Positions 19,701-28,014 of a DNA stretch of 64,000 bases are shown piece by piece. The notes beneath the pieces are model-generated. The model did not search any database and had not been told where the DNA came from. It saw only the letters and a list, made by a program, of their open reading frames with translations. Origin of the DNA: Gammaproteobacteria bacterium (lineage in GTDB: Bacteria > Pseudomonadota > Gammaproteobacteria > DSM-16500). Position 1 is the first letter of the stretch. The number at the start of each line of letters is the position of its first letter. The translations under genes and the position numbers were made by a program. The stretch covers positions 57,984 through 121,983 of the forward strand of contig JAJPJI010000009.1 in assembly GCA_021324305.1 (NCBI GenBank), in the 5' to 3' direction.

Positions 19701-21666
19701 TGTTGGCGGGCCATCCACTCAGACAAATATCATCGGCGGCTGCTTTGACGCAACCAGCTGCGCTGGCGGCGGTTCGGTTGACCTCACGTCTGCGGGAACA
19801 TTCATTCCCTATGGCTGGAATTTCTCAACCGTCTGGAACATTATTCCTGGCAAATCCTATCCGTATCTGCGCGACTTCTACCCCACCGCTCCCAGAGTCA
19901 TCTCCATCACGACGCCAGCGGCAGCAAACACCAATGTTAATCTCGTCGACAACGGAAACATTGTCGATACAACAACAACGGGTGCAAATGGATTCGCTTA
20001 TTTATTTGAAGGATTGAACGTCGTTTCAGGTGTTAATCATACCATTGGTGATGGCGGCAATCTTCTCGCCTATCTTAGCGGTTCCGCAACCAAAGGTAAT
20101 GTGGTGGCAGTGGCGCCTACAGGAGGATCGAGTCTCTCCGGAGCAACAGGTCTTGCCATCACAGCGAACAATGTAGCAGCAGATCAGGCAGATAGCTCCG
20201 TTGCGCTGAGCAACAGCGTCTTTAATTCAGCAGTTGGCACGTTAGTCGATCCTGATATTTTATTCAGTGTTGATAGCAGCGGAAATTTAACAATCAATTC
20301 CGGCTATGATTTCATGACAACCACACCAACCGCCTATTCGATTGACGGCGATATTACCGCGGTCAATGGCAATCTCGTCTTTAATGGACCAACCGTGTTA
20401 ACCGGCACGCGGACTCTAACAGGCAATACTGTCACTATCAATGATGGCATAAGCGGCAATCAAGATCTTAATCTGGCCGGCAATTCTCTCGCAATAAATG
20501 GCTTGCTTTCCCTCAATAATGTCTCTGTCACAGGAAATGGCTCAGGTAATTCATTCTTGCTGAATACCGGCAATCCACAAACCTGGATTGTAACCAGTAC
20601 TGACGCTGGCGATTTAACTGGTATAACGGGTGTATCCGGAAACTTTACCTTTAGCAATATCCAGAATCTAACCGGCAGCAGCGCTGATGACACCTTTACC
20701 TTCAATGACGGCCAAACGATTTCCGGAATCATTGATGGCGGTCCAGGCGGCATTAATACACTGGATCTGTCTCCATACACTACCAGCGTGAATACCACTC
20801 TCACAGGTTCCAGCATTAACGGATTCAGCGGCACAACATCCGGATCACCTAATCCGACAGGCGGATTCACAAATATCACGCAGATTAATGGCGGCAGCGG
20901 CGTCAACACCCTGAATGGCGAAAATGTCGTGACATCATGGAACATTACTGGCGCCAATAGCGGCACACTGAATGACGGTACATTCACCCTGGGATTCAAT
21001 CATTTTGCAAAATTGCTCGGCGGATCCAGCAATAATAATTTCACCCTGAATAATGGCGGCGCAATCAGCAATATTATTGGCGGCAGCGGTGTCAATACAC
21101 TAACTGGTACAAGTACAGGCAACACGTTTATCATGACAGGCATTAATAGCGGTACAGTCAATGGCATTCCATTCAGCAACATCCAGAATATCAATGGTGG
21201 AAGTAATGCCATTTCAAATACGCTCGATTTTACCGGTTACTCATCCCCAGTGAATGTCACTCTCACAGCAAACAAATACAGTGGCAGTGCTTTTAGCGGC
21301 AATGTGACAATTGTTACTTATTCGAATATCAATCACTTGCTAGGCAATAATGGAAAGCTTACACCCGATCATTCATTATTTGGTCTCATACATCTGACCG
21401 GACAATTTAGCGGATTTATTTCCGATCCGTTAGACTGGTCCGGATTCAGTGTAAATGTGCCAACCAGCCTTATAAGCCCGAATGTATCGCCTATTATTCA
21501 GCAGCCACAAAATCCGGATACCATCACGCCAGCTGATGAAACCTCCACTTGGCTGGACAGCAACAGGACTGTGGACCAGAACCTGAATGATATCGAGTCT
21601 CAGGCAAAATCACTGTATGACACCAACCTCGCAAAGGTAAAAATCAACCCCTATTGTTCTCAATAA
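13777..21666 (+). CDS. TpsA-type filamentous exoprotein with GLUG modules
   Basis: A 2629-residue secreted adhesin-like protein. The extended signal region (to about residue 45) is followed by a TPS domain with AIINWQSFNI, INPLQGASQIYG and LVNPAGIYIGPSA; the usual NPNG motif is NPAG here. Residues ~630-2030 carry four large modules rich in GLUG repeats (VGGLVG.N.G.I..SYSTG), detailed separately. Residues ~2200-2530 hold degenerate Gly/Asn repeats of the GGSGVNTLNG type. The C-terminus (KVKINPYCSQ) shows no toxin or barrel domain. It is exported via Sec and the TpsB at 11741. The role is surface adhesion or biofilm by family analogy. Confidence 0.9.
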   Translation: MYRKKNKYIIRNFGNAKGISLNHKIIAFVFAFSFTSAVIANPVVGNIASGNVSIQQTSTTTTVNQSSPQAIINWQSFNIDKQEATHFIQPAGGIALNRINPLQGASQIYGTLTATGQIILVNPAGIYIGPSAYINVGGLIATTANITDQDFLSRNYKFTPVANYSGSIVNEGQIIAADHGLIALVGPTVTNTGLIRANLGHVILASGSAFTINFAGNDLINFSLDAPTTGKGVTNTGSLIADGGQILVTAKAAQGVLDNVINMQGIAQAKSVYKQNGEIIISGDPNGGVVKVASNINASGKDKRQTGGTVNITGYDILLDSPTLIDVSGDIGGGTINVGGNLHGTGVLPNANATVMTPGVSLLADAITNGNGGNVVLWSNGVTKAYGNISAQGGSLGGNGGFIETSSKNYLDVNGLNINTAAPNGNTGTWLLDPTSIYIANNLSNAQANGMTSSDTTADTGTGTDPTLFEASGATPDSLLTVASLESALGSSNVLVTTSNSSGTGTGDINVVDNVTWNNSNSLTLSAYRNINILSGAAITDTSNGSLVLQANNTAAFDAASGSGLVNQSGGINVAGGVTVYSNPSSSSYVPVSITNSGGSVTNYMLVNDANDLSDVSNASSSWNKDFALNTSIDASSLKNFTPIGNSGTNFTGIFNGQNYTISNLSIDQPSTDDVGLFGATNGATLENMYLQNINVIGQNYVGGLTGAMVNGSIDNVGILSGNISGSGSKIGGLLGGNTAGTGAITNSFSNTNVIGGGSQIGGLVGLSFANISDSYSTGNVYSTGSGQSQIGGLVGLSNQVGGGPGSITDSYSTANVYGGTSNNVGGLVGFNNNADPIIRSYSTGKVTSTGFDVGGLVGFNNEATIEDSFWDTTTSGTTNPGSYVLINTSGYNNFVNTVSGLTTPSLLAQNTYSNAGWSFGSSPGSGTWFSIDGLTRPMLQSEYSTAIHTPHQLELMTMDPTASYQLANNIDLTSAMNNPADIWASDAAINSGTGFIPVGKSGTPFTGTLNGEGNIINDLYINQTANDTGLFGDVAYPATINNLGITNANVNYTGDSANIGVLAGSTINSGNNVPTIQNVYTTGSLNVTTSNITAIRAGGLVGQNEGDISDSYSGVDVNVIGNNSDPFSNLYITEGGLVGSNFYPGSITSSYSYGSVTNLAEGFPFLDYVGGLAGENQNTISNSYSLSNVIAKNATSNNIPVVAAGFVGSNDNGNFIGNGSISNSYSTGLVSITNANGTTATNEAAGFVGDNSSTAVSAIADSFWDTDTSNQSTGVNGNAGVSNLQGGCFTGSCTNGGLANLSSFGTYSSAPFNWVISDMPSTTATPPASTWFIFDGSTRPLLMSEYSTIIHNAHQLQLAGSTLGGNYTLAENIDLSSIKNPADIWGTSNSSGTGFVPIGSLSTSPFTGTFNGKGYQIANIYIMQSPSSLYVGLFGATDSPAVLSNFGLTGSIFGGDYVALDGFNNGTIQNVYNLASIGGGSLLTGGQYVGGIAGWNSGSISYSYNAGRISGSGSSVGGLAGINYGGTIANTYNTGDVFGPGATLVGGLVGDNVNNGGGSISNSYSSGTVAGSLDVGGFVGGNSASINDSFWDTDSSGQSSGIGTGTSAPTLVGGCLSGSCVNGGSVNLSTQSTYPATWIMGTDPTTNSWLIFDSQTRPMLAMEYNTNIMTPHALQLMDINPAALDKSYTLETNIDLSGITNAADVWGGAANTAGGFIPISTFNGTLNGSNYAVSNLYINKSGGGNLALFGNTSDTSLISSIGVSGAITGDAPIAILAANNSGVITDANTSGTVTGDAVSNVVGGFVANNNIGGMIMNSYNSADVSGLYNVGGLVSENAGIISDSFNQGTISGNSASSNGTGGLVNSNQGYIFKSYNTGTVTTPGVIAGGIAATNSSGGFIQDTYNTGSINGIQAGGLIGNNFGGTVTDSYSTGVITGSSQVGGVIGDNWVGGNASNLFWDTATSGQASGIGVINVGGPSTQTNIIGGCFDATSCAGGGSVDLTSAGTFIPYGWNFSTVWNIIPGKSYPYLRDFYPTAPRVISITTPAAANTNVNLVDNGNIVDTTTTGANGFAYLFEGLNVVSGVNHTIGDGGNLLAYLSGSATKGNVVAVAPTGGSSLSGATGLAITANNVAADQADSSVALSNSVFNSAVGTLVDPDILFSVDSSGNLTINSGYDFMTTTPTAYSIDGDITAVNGNLVFNGPTVLTGTRTLTGNTVTINDGISGNQDLNLAGNSLAINGLLSLNNVSVTGNGSGNSFLLNTGNPQTWIVTSTDAGDLTGITGVSGNFTFSNIQNLTGSSADDTFTFNDGQTISGIIDGGPGGINTLDLSPYTTSVNTTLTGSSINGFSGTTSGSPNPTGGFTNITQINGGSGVNTLNGENVVTSWNITGANSGTLNDGTFTLGFNHFAKLLGGSSNNNFTLNNGGAISNIIGGSGVNTLTGTSTGNTFIMTGINSGTVNGIPFSNIQNINGGSNAISNTLDFTGYSSPVNVTLTANKYSGSAFSGNVTIVTYSNINHLLGNNGKLTPDHSLFGLIHLTGQFSGFISDPLDWSGFSVNVPTSLISPNVSPIIQQPQNPDTITPADETSTWLDSNRTVDQNLNDIESQAKSLYDTNLAKVKINPYCSQ
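15655..19860 (+). repeat. Four tandem ~1-1.2 kb modules inside tpsA
   Basis: Each module has the same order: NIDLSS..NPADIWG, then F.PIG...FTGTFNG...I.NLYI, a run of GLUG repeats, FWDT, and a TRP(M/L)L boundary. Modules begin near 15655, 16666, 17875 and 18840; FWDT copies lie near 16385, 17573, 18544 and 19652. Modules 2-4 also carry a Cys pair GGCxxGSCxxGG or close variant near 17635, 18616 and 19735; the first lacks it. Confidence 0.85.
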
Positions 21667-21746
21667 AACATGCGCATGAGTGACAACCAGCAGGAAATGC
21701 CCGCATAATAACCATAATAACAGGGTGGCAATCTCAGGGATGAAAC

Positions 21747-23948
21747 ATGAACAAGCGGATACCGATTATTCTTGGCATTATTCTGGTGTGTTTCGCCGTC
21801 TGGCTATTAGCTACCTCAAACAAAACCGTTCGCAGTATCATTGGCCGCCTGGATAACCTGGGTTATGACGTGCAATTGCGGGCAAGGGTGTTAACCGAAA
21901 ATCTTCCTCCTTCCAGCCCGGTTGCCATTATTGACATTGATGATAACAGCCTGAAAGTTGAGGGACACTGGCCATGGCCTCGCACCAAGCTAGCCGCGCT
22001 GGTCAATGAATTACAGAATCAGGGCGCTGCTGTTATCGCATTTGATATGTTTTTTCCCGAAAAAGAACCCAATATTGCAGAAACCCTCTTGCAGGAATTA
22101 ACTAAAAAAAACCTGGCCAATCCCGTCGTGACGAATGTACTCAAGAAAAGTGAACCTGTTTTTGATGAAGATTCCACATTCGCAAAAAGTCTTGCAGACA
22201 ACCAGGCTGTGCTTTCGATCGGATTTTTGCCGCGCAATCAAACCGAAAATCAGTTGCCGCCGCCAATATTGACCTTGTCACCTCCAGACAGAGCACAGCT
22301 TGGAATAATCAGGGCCAATGGCTATATTGTCAGTATTCCCGTTCTGCAACAGTCCGCCAAAGGCGCTGGCTTTATTAACATTTACGCTGACGGCGATGGA
22401 ATTGTCCGCCGCTCACCGCTTGTAATGGAATATAATGGCGGCATTTATCCAGCTTTGTCATTACAAGCAGTCATGCTGTTTCTGGGCGAAAATATCAGTC
22501 TGGTTACACCACGCTACGACAAGGGAAAGGTGCTTGAAGGGATCAAGCTAGGGTCGTACACCATCCCAACCGACGCCAATGGACAGGTGCTTATTCCATT
22601 TATCGGCAGGAGTTATACTTTCCCGTATTACTCGGCGACGGATGTTTTACATAACAAAATTCCCAAAGATGCGCTTGCAGGAAAAATATTATTTGTCGGC
22701 ACATCTGCAACCGGTTTGGGAGACTTGCAGCCAACCTCTATACAAAGCCCTTTTCCCGGCGTCGAAATCCAGGCCACGCTGGTGAACGGCATGCTGCAAA
22801 ATAGTTTTTCTTTTGTGCCTGCCTGGACCCAGGGTGCCAACTTTATTTTAACAATCCTGTTTGGCCTCATTGCTGCCTGCCTGTTCCCTTACCTGGGACC
22901 GCGTACACTTGGCATAATCATTGTTCTGTTCCCAGCCGCGTTGCTTTTCATCAATAACTGGATCTGGATTAAAACAGGTCTGGTATTGTCTTTGTTGATG
23001 CCGGCAATGCTCACGCTTTTTCTGGCGCTCCTGAATATTCTATATGGCTATTTATTTGAGACACGCCGGCGTGAACAATTAAAAGAAATGTTTGGCCAAT
23101 ATGTGCCTGCGAAGCACATTGATGAAATGCTTAAAACAAAAAGTAATTATGCTCTGCGCGGCGAAGACCGTGAAATGTCTGTGTTATTTGCAGACATACG
23201 TAATTTCACCGCCATTTCCGAAGGTATGTCAGCATCCGAACTCGTTGAAATGCTGAATACATTTTTCACGCCAATGACCGAAATCATCTTCAAGCACAGA
23301 GGCACAATAGACAAGTACGTGGGCGATCTCATCATGGCATTCTGGGGCGCACCGTTAAAAGACAAAAGTCACGCCCGTCACGCAATTGAATCTGCCCTGG
23401 AAATGCAGGAAAAACTGCATGAATTGCGGCCACTCCTGGCTAAACATCAGTGGCCAGATATTCATATCGGCATTGGCATTAACAGCGGCATGATGAGTGT
23501 TGGCGATATGGGATCGCGTTTCCGCCGCAACTATACGGTATTAGGTGATTCAGTCAATCTCGCTTCCAGGGTCGAGGGACTGACAAAATTTTATGGCGTG
23601 AATATCATCGTGACAGAGTTCACCCAAGAGAATCAGAAGCGTTTTGTTTTTCGCAAGCTGGATCAGGTACGGGTAAAGGGAAAAAAGAAAGGCATTTCCA
23701 TCTACGAAGTCGTTTGCCCGAATTTAAAACTTACTCCCGAGATAGCTGCAGAGCTGGAGATGTATCACAAAGCGCTTGAACTCTATTTTCAGCAGCAATG
23801 GGATGCCGCTTATGAATTGATGTCACAGTTAAAAAATCGATATCCTGATAAAAAAATCTATGACATTTATATCCAGCGCATTAACGAATTCAAGCAACAT
23901 CCTGTCCCGTCAGACTGGGATGGCGTGTATGCACATTCCACCAAGTAA
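21747..23948 (+). CDS. CHASE2-domain class III adenylate/guanylate cyclase
   Basis: A 733-residue membrane receptor cyclase. There is an N-terminal helix (5-22), a periplasmic CHASE2 domain (~30-350), three membrane helices (~363-383, 387-405, 411-433) and a cytoplasmic cyclase domain from ~475. The metal Asp residues D483 (FADIRNFT) and D527 (YVGDLIMAF), K523 and D601 for adenine recognition, and N604/R608 for the transition state are all present, so it is predicted to make cAMP. It lies 80 bp after tpsA on the same strand and converges with a FecR-domain gene. Confidence 0.92.
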   Translation: MNKRIPIILGIILVCFAVWLLATSNKTVRSIIGRLDNLGYDVQLRARVLTENLPPSSPVAIIDIDDNSLKVEGHWPWPRTKLAALVNELQNQGAAVIAFDMFFPEKEPNIAETLLQELTKKNLANPVVTNVLKKSEPVFDEDSTFAKSLADNQAVLSIGFLPRNQTENQLPPPILTLSPPDRAQLGIIRANGYIVSIPVLQQSAKGAGFINIYADGDGIVRRSPLVMEYNGGIYPALSLQAVMLFLGENISLVTPRYDKGKVLEGIKLGSYTIPTDANGQVLIPFIGRSYTFPYYSATDVLHNKIPKDALAGKILFVGTSATGLGDLQPTSIQSPFPGVEIQATLVNGMLQNSFSFVPAWTQGANFILTILFGLIAACLFPYLGPRTLGIIIVLFPAALLFINNWIWIKTGLVLSLLMPAMLTLFLALLNILYGYLFETRRREQLKEMFGQYVPAKHIDEMLKTKSNYALRGEDREMSVLFADIRNFTAISEGMSASELVEMLNTFFTPMTEIIFKHRGTIDKYVGDLIMAFWGAPLKDKSHARHAIESALEMQEKLHELRPLLAKHQWPDIHIGIGINSGMMSVGDMGSRFRRNYTVLGDSVNLASRVEGLTKFYGVNIIVTEFTQENQKRFVFRKLDQVRVKGKKKGISIYEVVCPNLKLTPEIAAELEMYHKALELYFQQQWDAAYELMSQLKNRYPDKKIYDIYIQRINEFKQHPVPSDWDGVYAHSTK

Positions 23949-23987
23949 GGCCGCTGCGAGACAGGACATATACAATCCCAGACTCAT

Positions 23988-24722
23988 TTACTGGCTGATA
24001 CAAAAACTGCTGATTGGTCCATGCGGTCCGCCGGTGCCTGTCCCGAATCCAGCAATCTTGGCGGGCGTGATTTCCAGCTTTTCCTTGAAGACATCCGGTT
24101 GCTGGGTCAATGCCTGGGGTGGAACTTCCGAGGTTGGAACAAACGCGTAAGGTGTATTGTTGTCCAGACATAATTCACCACCCTGCTTTTTGGATTTCAC
24201 ACAGGGCTTGCCGGTATAGTATCCAACATAAACCTGCCCTTGCTTTACATACACAGCATAATCCGTACCGCGAACGCCAATGGTTGCAACAGGTGTATTT
24301 ACCTGATAATCCGGTGGATTGCTCTTTGCAATTAATCCGGTGATAGTACGAAAACCACCTTCAATCAGGCTCATGATATACTTACCAACTGAGCCATGTT
24401 TGGTTTTGGGCTTGGGTTTAAATGAATACTGATCAATCGAAAATTGTGTGTTAGGTCGAAACGTCATTAATGTGTTATCTGTAAAAACAATCTCTGCCTC
24501 TGTTTTATTATCAGTTGACAAAATATCATGCAAATAAATCACGGACAGTTTTTGGAGTAGCCGCTGCTCTTTATTGGGCATTAGCGCTTTGAGAGACGTA
24601 CCCTTGATCCATACCACTCTCCCCACAGGTGTGGGTAACGGCGGATCAGCGTATGTGCTTTGAATCATGCAAAAAAGACTCAGTGCCAGCCCAAACACCC
24701 CGATCTTATTGTAATAATTCAT
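23988..24722 (-). CDS. Secreted FecR-domain protein
   Basis: A 244-residue protein with a signal peptide (SLFCMIQSTYA-DPP) and a FecR-like domain: VGRVVWIKGTSLKAL, LHDILSTDNKTEAEIVFTDNT, and PVATIGVRGTDYAVYV. There is no anti-sigma cytoplasmic part and no membrane helix beyond the signal, so it is a periplasmic or surface FecR-domain protein, not a FecR-type sigma regulator. ATG 24722 follows AGGTG by 6 nt; a GTG three codons upstream is less likely. It converges on the CHASE2 cyclase, and FecR and CHASE2 proteins often occur together; the exact role is unknown. Confidence 0.85.
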   Translation of the reverse strand: MNYYNKIGVFGLALSLFCMIQSTYADPPLPTPVGRVVWIKGTSLKALMPNKEQRLLQKLSVIYLHDILSTDNKTEAEIVFTDNTLMTFRPNTQFSIDQYSFKPKPKTKHGSVGKYIMSLIEGGFRTITGLIAKSNPPDYQVNTPVATIGVRGTDYAVYVKQGQVYVGYYTGKPCVKSKKQGGELCLDNNTPYAFVPTSEVPPQALTQQPDVFKEKLEITPAKIAGFGTGTGGPHGPISSFCISQ

Positions 24723-24932
24723 TTTTAGCACCTATCTCTTTTTGTGGCTTAATACTATTATAATTCATCTTCAATATTATTGTTTTTCTCCTATCTTATT
24801 GAATTTTATGTTCTTTTAATCTGCGGCGCGCTGTTTGAGATCGATGCTCTCGCGTATCGTATTGATGTGTAGTTATTTTCTTGTGTTAAATTGCGGGCTT
24901 GAATGCCTGCGATTTCGCGTCTTAAGGTGCGT

Positions 24933-25313
24933 CTAGAAGGGAAATTTCTCTGTGTAAAGCTCGCCTTTCCTGCCAATATAATTCACATGCCTGCCATCGA
25001 TATACACGATATAATTCGCGATTCCCGCTGCGACTATGCTTCTTATGAATGCATGATAATCTGTTTCGCCATTTTGGATTGAGCGAAGCGCTTCAATTAC
25101 CTTGGCTTCATTAAATGTCTCGGCCAATTCAGGCATGTTGTCGATTGGCATACGTTCGACATGTGATTCTCCATTGTGTGAATAATAAATTTTTTCCATC
25201 CTGACCAGATCCGTATAGTAGCGCTCGATACCTATCTCTTTCAGTCGTTTTATCGATTCAGGAAATGATAATTGTTTCTTTGCACATTCATTAATGACAT
25301 CAATATTTATCAT
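24933..25313 (-). CDS. DUF1398 family protein (YbcV-like)
   Basis: A 126-residue protein matching the small DUF1398/COG5562 family (FPESIKRLKEIGIERYYTDLVRME, YHAFIRSIVAAGIANYIVYIDGR, VNYIGRKGE). E. coli YbcV in this family has been labelled a phage envelope protein without good evidence. It starts 12 bp after pyrC and is probably the last gene of the pyrimidine operon. Function unknown; no phage genes are near. Confidence 0.75.
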   Translation of the reverse strand: MINIDVINECAKKQLSFPESIKRLKEIGIERYYTDLVRMEKIYYSHNGESHVERMPIDNMPELAETFNEAKVIEALRSIQNGETDYHAFIRSIVAAGIANYIVYIDGRHVNYIGRKGELYTEKFPF

Positions 25314-25325
25314 GATTTAATCCAT

Positions 25326-26537
25326 TCAGGTTATATTCAGGCATTGTCCACGTATGATGGTATAAACCGGCCAGCCGCGGAGCGTTAATCCCATATAGGG
25401 AGACCAGCCGCACTTGCTTACTGTTCTGGTAATGGTTATTGTTTTTTCGAGATCAACCAATACCACGTCCTCATGCTCCGGAATGTGGAAAATATCACGG
25501 GCGCGCGCAGAAGTTAGCGACACCACTTCATCCAGGCTGATTTTTTTCTCGTTATATGCATTTAACAGTAACGGCAGCATAAATTCGATGCCAGGCATGC
25601 CCGATGGACATTCGCCATAGGCTTTCGATTTTTCTTCCACTGTATGCGGAGCGTGATCGGAACCAATGGTATCAATTATTTTTTCATGGATGGCTGAAAA
25701 CAACACTTCCCGGTTTTTTTTGTCACGCAAAGGTGGATTGACAACTGCCTTGCCGCCAAGCACATCGTAAGCACTCGTGTCAAAGAAAAGATGGTGCGGT
25801 GTCGTTTCAGCAAAGACTGGCAAACCGTCTTTTTTAGCTGTCCTGATGATATCAATTTCCTCAGCGCTGCTAACATGCAGGATATAAAGGCGCGTACCAT
25901 AACGCCGGGTCAATTCAACGGCTTTTGCTACGGCTGTGGTTGCCACCTCGACATTGCGCAGATGTGAATGCGCATGATAATTCATTTCTCCATGATAGCT
26001 TGCCTTGCGTTCACGAATCATATGCTCATCTTCGGCATGCACAGCAACCAGCATGTTTTCCCGCGCGGCGATCGAAAATACCGCATGCAGGCTTTCATCA
26101 TCGTCGATGACCAGATTTCCGGTGCTGCAGCCCATGAAAACCTTGATGCCGACAACTGCGTCTTTCACACCTGGTATTTCATTAAGATGCTGCTTGTCTG
26201 CACCAAAAAATAACTGATACCGCAGGGGAATACCGGCTTCATTTAATTGCTGGTCGATCAGCGCTTTTTTCTCGTCCAGCAAATCCGCTGTAAAAGTAGG
26301 TGGCTTTGTATTCGGCATGTCAAATACCATTGTGCATCCGCCACGCACAGCCGCTCTTGCTCCAGTTCGCCAGTCTTCCTTGTATTCAAGCCCCGGGGTA
26401 CGGAAATGCACATGCGGGTCGATGACTGCCGGCAATACGGTCAATCCATCCGCCTGAATGGTTTTGTCTTCGGAACTGTGGATGTGTAAGTCTCTGGTCT
26501 CGCCATGAATGGTTGTCGCGTTTTTAATGGTTAGCAT
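25326..26537 (-). CDS. pyrC: Dihydroorotase, multifunctional/type I form
   Basis: A 403-residue zinc amidohydrolase that closes carbamoyl aspartate to dihydroorotate. It shows the metal pair HVH in VIDPHVHFRTPG, the presumed carboxylated Lys in VGIKVFMG, His in AVHAEDE and LHVSSAEE, and the catalytic Asp in GSDHAPH. The longer type I class differs from the ~348-residue E. coli PyrC. It lies 92 bp after pyrI, and that gap contains a palindromic repeat. Confidence 0.93.
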   Translation of the reverse strand: MLTIKNATTIHGETRDLHIHSSEDKTIQADGLTVLPAVIDPHVHFRTPGLEYKEDWRTGARAAVRGGCTMVFDMPNTKPPTFTADLLDEKKALIDQQLNEAGIPLRYQLFFGADKQHLNEIPGVKDAVVGIKVFMGCSTGNLVIDDDESLHAVFSIAARENMLVAVHAEDEHMIRERKASYHGEMNYHAHSHLRNVEVATTAVAKAVELTRRYGTRLYILHVSSAEEIDIIRTAKKDGLPVFAETTPHHLFFDTSAYDVLGGKAVVNPPLRDKKNREVLFSAIHEKIIDTIGSDHAPHTVEEKSKAYGECPSGMPGIEFMLPLLLNAYNEKKISLDEVVSLTSARARDIFHIPEHEDVVLVDLEKTITITRTVSKCGWSPYMGLTLRGWPVYTIIRGQCLNIT

Positions 26538-26578
26538 AAATGCTTTCTCTTTATTGCCCTGCGTAAGAGCTTATGCCT

Positions 26579-26622
26579 GTCATGCCTAAGGATTCATTCT
26601 TGTCATACATTGGCATGACAAG
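26579..26622. repeat. Palindromic repeat in the pyrI-pyrC gap
   Basis: GTCATGCC (26579-26586) is complementary to GGCATGAC (26612-26619), and CTTGTCAT (26599-26606) to ATGACAAG (26615-26622), giving two alternative hairpins. The GTCATGCC/GGCATGAC stem recurs at 59199-59223. Confidence 0.6.
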
Positions 26623-26629
26623 CAGTAAT

Positions 26630-27088
26630 TTATATCTTCACTGTCACCTGATTTCGATCAAATTCCTTTTCACAGAACTTGCAAATCAGCTTCACCTGCT
26701 TTCCCTGCGTTTCGATATTGAAATGAGTATTGACCGGCTCCGAGTGGGTGATGCAGACAGGATTAGGACAAATGAACACCTCGCTGATACTAGCCGGCAG
26801 AGATGTAATTACCTTGTTGACCACTTCAAAGTTCTGGATAACATTAATCGTCGCATTCGGTGCAAAAATGGTAATATCATTCGCCTCTTCATTCGTCAGC
26901 GTGTAATTTTCAATTTTTATCAGATCCTTCAATTTCATTGTCTTGCTGGGCAGGTTCACGCCAATCGTCACCTTATATTTTTTATCCAGCAATCCCAACA
27001 GATGCACAATTCGAAAAGCCTGGCCTGAATTGATATGATCGATGACAGTCCCATTCTGAATGGCAGAAACAGATAGCGTCTTGTTCAT
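26630..27088 (-). CDS. pyrI: Aspartate carbamoyltransferase regulatory chain
   Basis: A 152-residue PyrI. The allosteric domain (VSAIQNGTVIDHINSGQAF) precedes a zinc domain with Cys residues in the family spacing: CPNPVC near residue 110 and CKFC near 136. It binds CTP/ATP and holds PyrB trimers in the class B holoenzyme. An ATG at 27094 overlaps the pyrB stop (ATGA), but GAGGG is better placed for ATG 27088. Confidence 0.95.
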   Translation of the reverse strand: MNKTLSVSAIQNGTVIDHINSGQAFRIVHLLGLLDKKYKVTIGVNLPSKTMKLKDLIKIENYTLTNEEANDITIFAPNATINVIQNFEVVNKVITSLPASISEVFICPNPVCITHSEPVNTHFNIETQGKQVKLICKFCEKEFDRNQVTVKI

Positions 27089-27090
27089 AT

Positions 27091-28014
27091 TCATATTCCC
27101 TCTTTATTCAACAGTAATGTCAACAAGGCCTGTCTGACATATATGCCGTTTGCCGCCTGCTCAAAATAGTAGGCGTATGGCGTTTCATCAACTCCGATAT
27201 CGATTTCATTCACTCTTGGCAAGGGATGCAGAACTTTCAGGTTAGGCCTCGCGGATGCAAACATTTCAGGCTTCAGGATATATTGCTTGCGTATTTGCTG
27301 ATATTCAGCATCATTGAATCGTTCCTGCTGAATACGTGTCATATAAAGAATATCAACCTTGGGAATGACTTCTTCAATTGACTGATGAAATGAAAAACGG
27401 ACGCCGACTTTTTTCAGTGTATCGCAAATCGATTCAGGCAGGGCAAGCGATTCCGGAGCAACCAGAAACAGGCGTATATCAAAAAGCATGCATGCTTGGG
27501 CAAACGAATGAATAGTACGGCCATACTTAAGATCGCCGACGAGTGCAATAGACAGACCGTCCATTTTGTTCTGGCATTCCTGAATCGTGAACAAATCAAC
27601 CAGCGCCTGTGTGGGGTGCTGGTTTGCGCCGTCTCCGGCATTGATTACCGGACGTGGAGAAATGTCTGCTGCGAGACGCGCAGCACCTTCTTTTGGATGG
27701 CGGATGATAATCAGATCCGCGTATTCAGAAACAACACGCATGGTATCATGCAATGTTTCGCCCTTCTGGATCGATAATGCTTCATCGCTGGAAAAACCGA
27801 TAACACTGCCTCCAAGACGCAGCGTGGCAGCCTCGAACGATAACCGCGTCCGTGTGGACGGCTCAAAAAAACAGTGCGCAATCACCTTATTGTTTAAAAG
27901 ATGCAGTGCTCGCTGCGCTTTCAGCCTGGCAGCCGTCTTCATGATCAATTTAATCCGCGCGAGCGGCAAATCCTTCATTGAAATGATGTCACAGCCATAT
28001 AATGTGTTTTCCAT
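27091..28014 (-). CDS. pyrB: Aspartate carbamoyltransferase catalytic chain
   Basis: A 307-residue ATCase catalytic chain with the carbamoyl-phosphate motif FFEPSTRTRLSFE, QKGETLHDT, RHPKEGAARLAA, NAGDGANQHPTQAL, VGDLKYGRTIHS and HPLPRVNEI. It is close to the E. coli type. ATG 28014 shares one base with the carB stop (TAATG), so translation is coupled; the upstream in-frame codons lie inside carB. Followed by pyrI. Confidence 0.97.
   Translation of the reverse strand: MENTLYGCDIISMKDLPLARIKLIMKTAARLKAQRALHLLNNKVIAHCFFEPSTRTRLSFEAATLRLGGSVIGFSSDEALSIQKGETLHDTMRVVSEYADLIIIRHPKEGAARLAADISPRPVINAGDGANQHPTQALVDLFTIQECQNKMDGLSIALVGDLKYGRTIHSFAQACMLFDIRLFLVAPESLALPESICDTLKKVGVRFSFHQSIEEVIPKVDILYMTRIQQERFNDAEYQQIRKQYILKPEMFASARPNLKVLHPLPRVNEIDIGVDETPYAYYFEQAANGIYVRQALLTLLLNKEGI

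Noticed and set aside
15655..19860. Regular repeats that might be a CRISPR or satellite array
   Set aside because: Units are about 1 kb, imperfect and in frame, encoding GLUG protein modules.
14376..21212. Long minus-strand frames within tpsA
   Set aside because: They follow the biased Gly/Asn/Thr codon pattern of tpsA and have no starts, homology or promoters of their own.
23988..24722. FecR-domain protein as an anti-sigma regulator of iron uptake
   Set aside because: It has a cleavable signal peptide, no cytoplasmic domain and no sigma factor or TonB receptor beside it.
24933..25313. DUF1398 protein as a prophage gene
   Set aside because: No other phage gene nearby; it is 12 bp behind pyrC in the same orientation.
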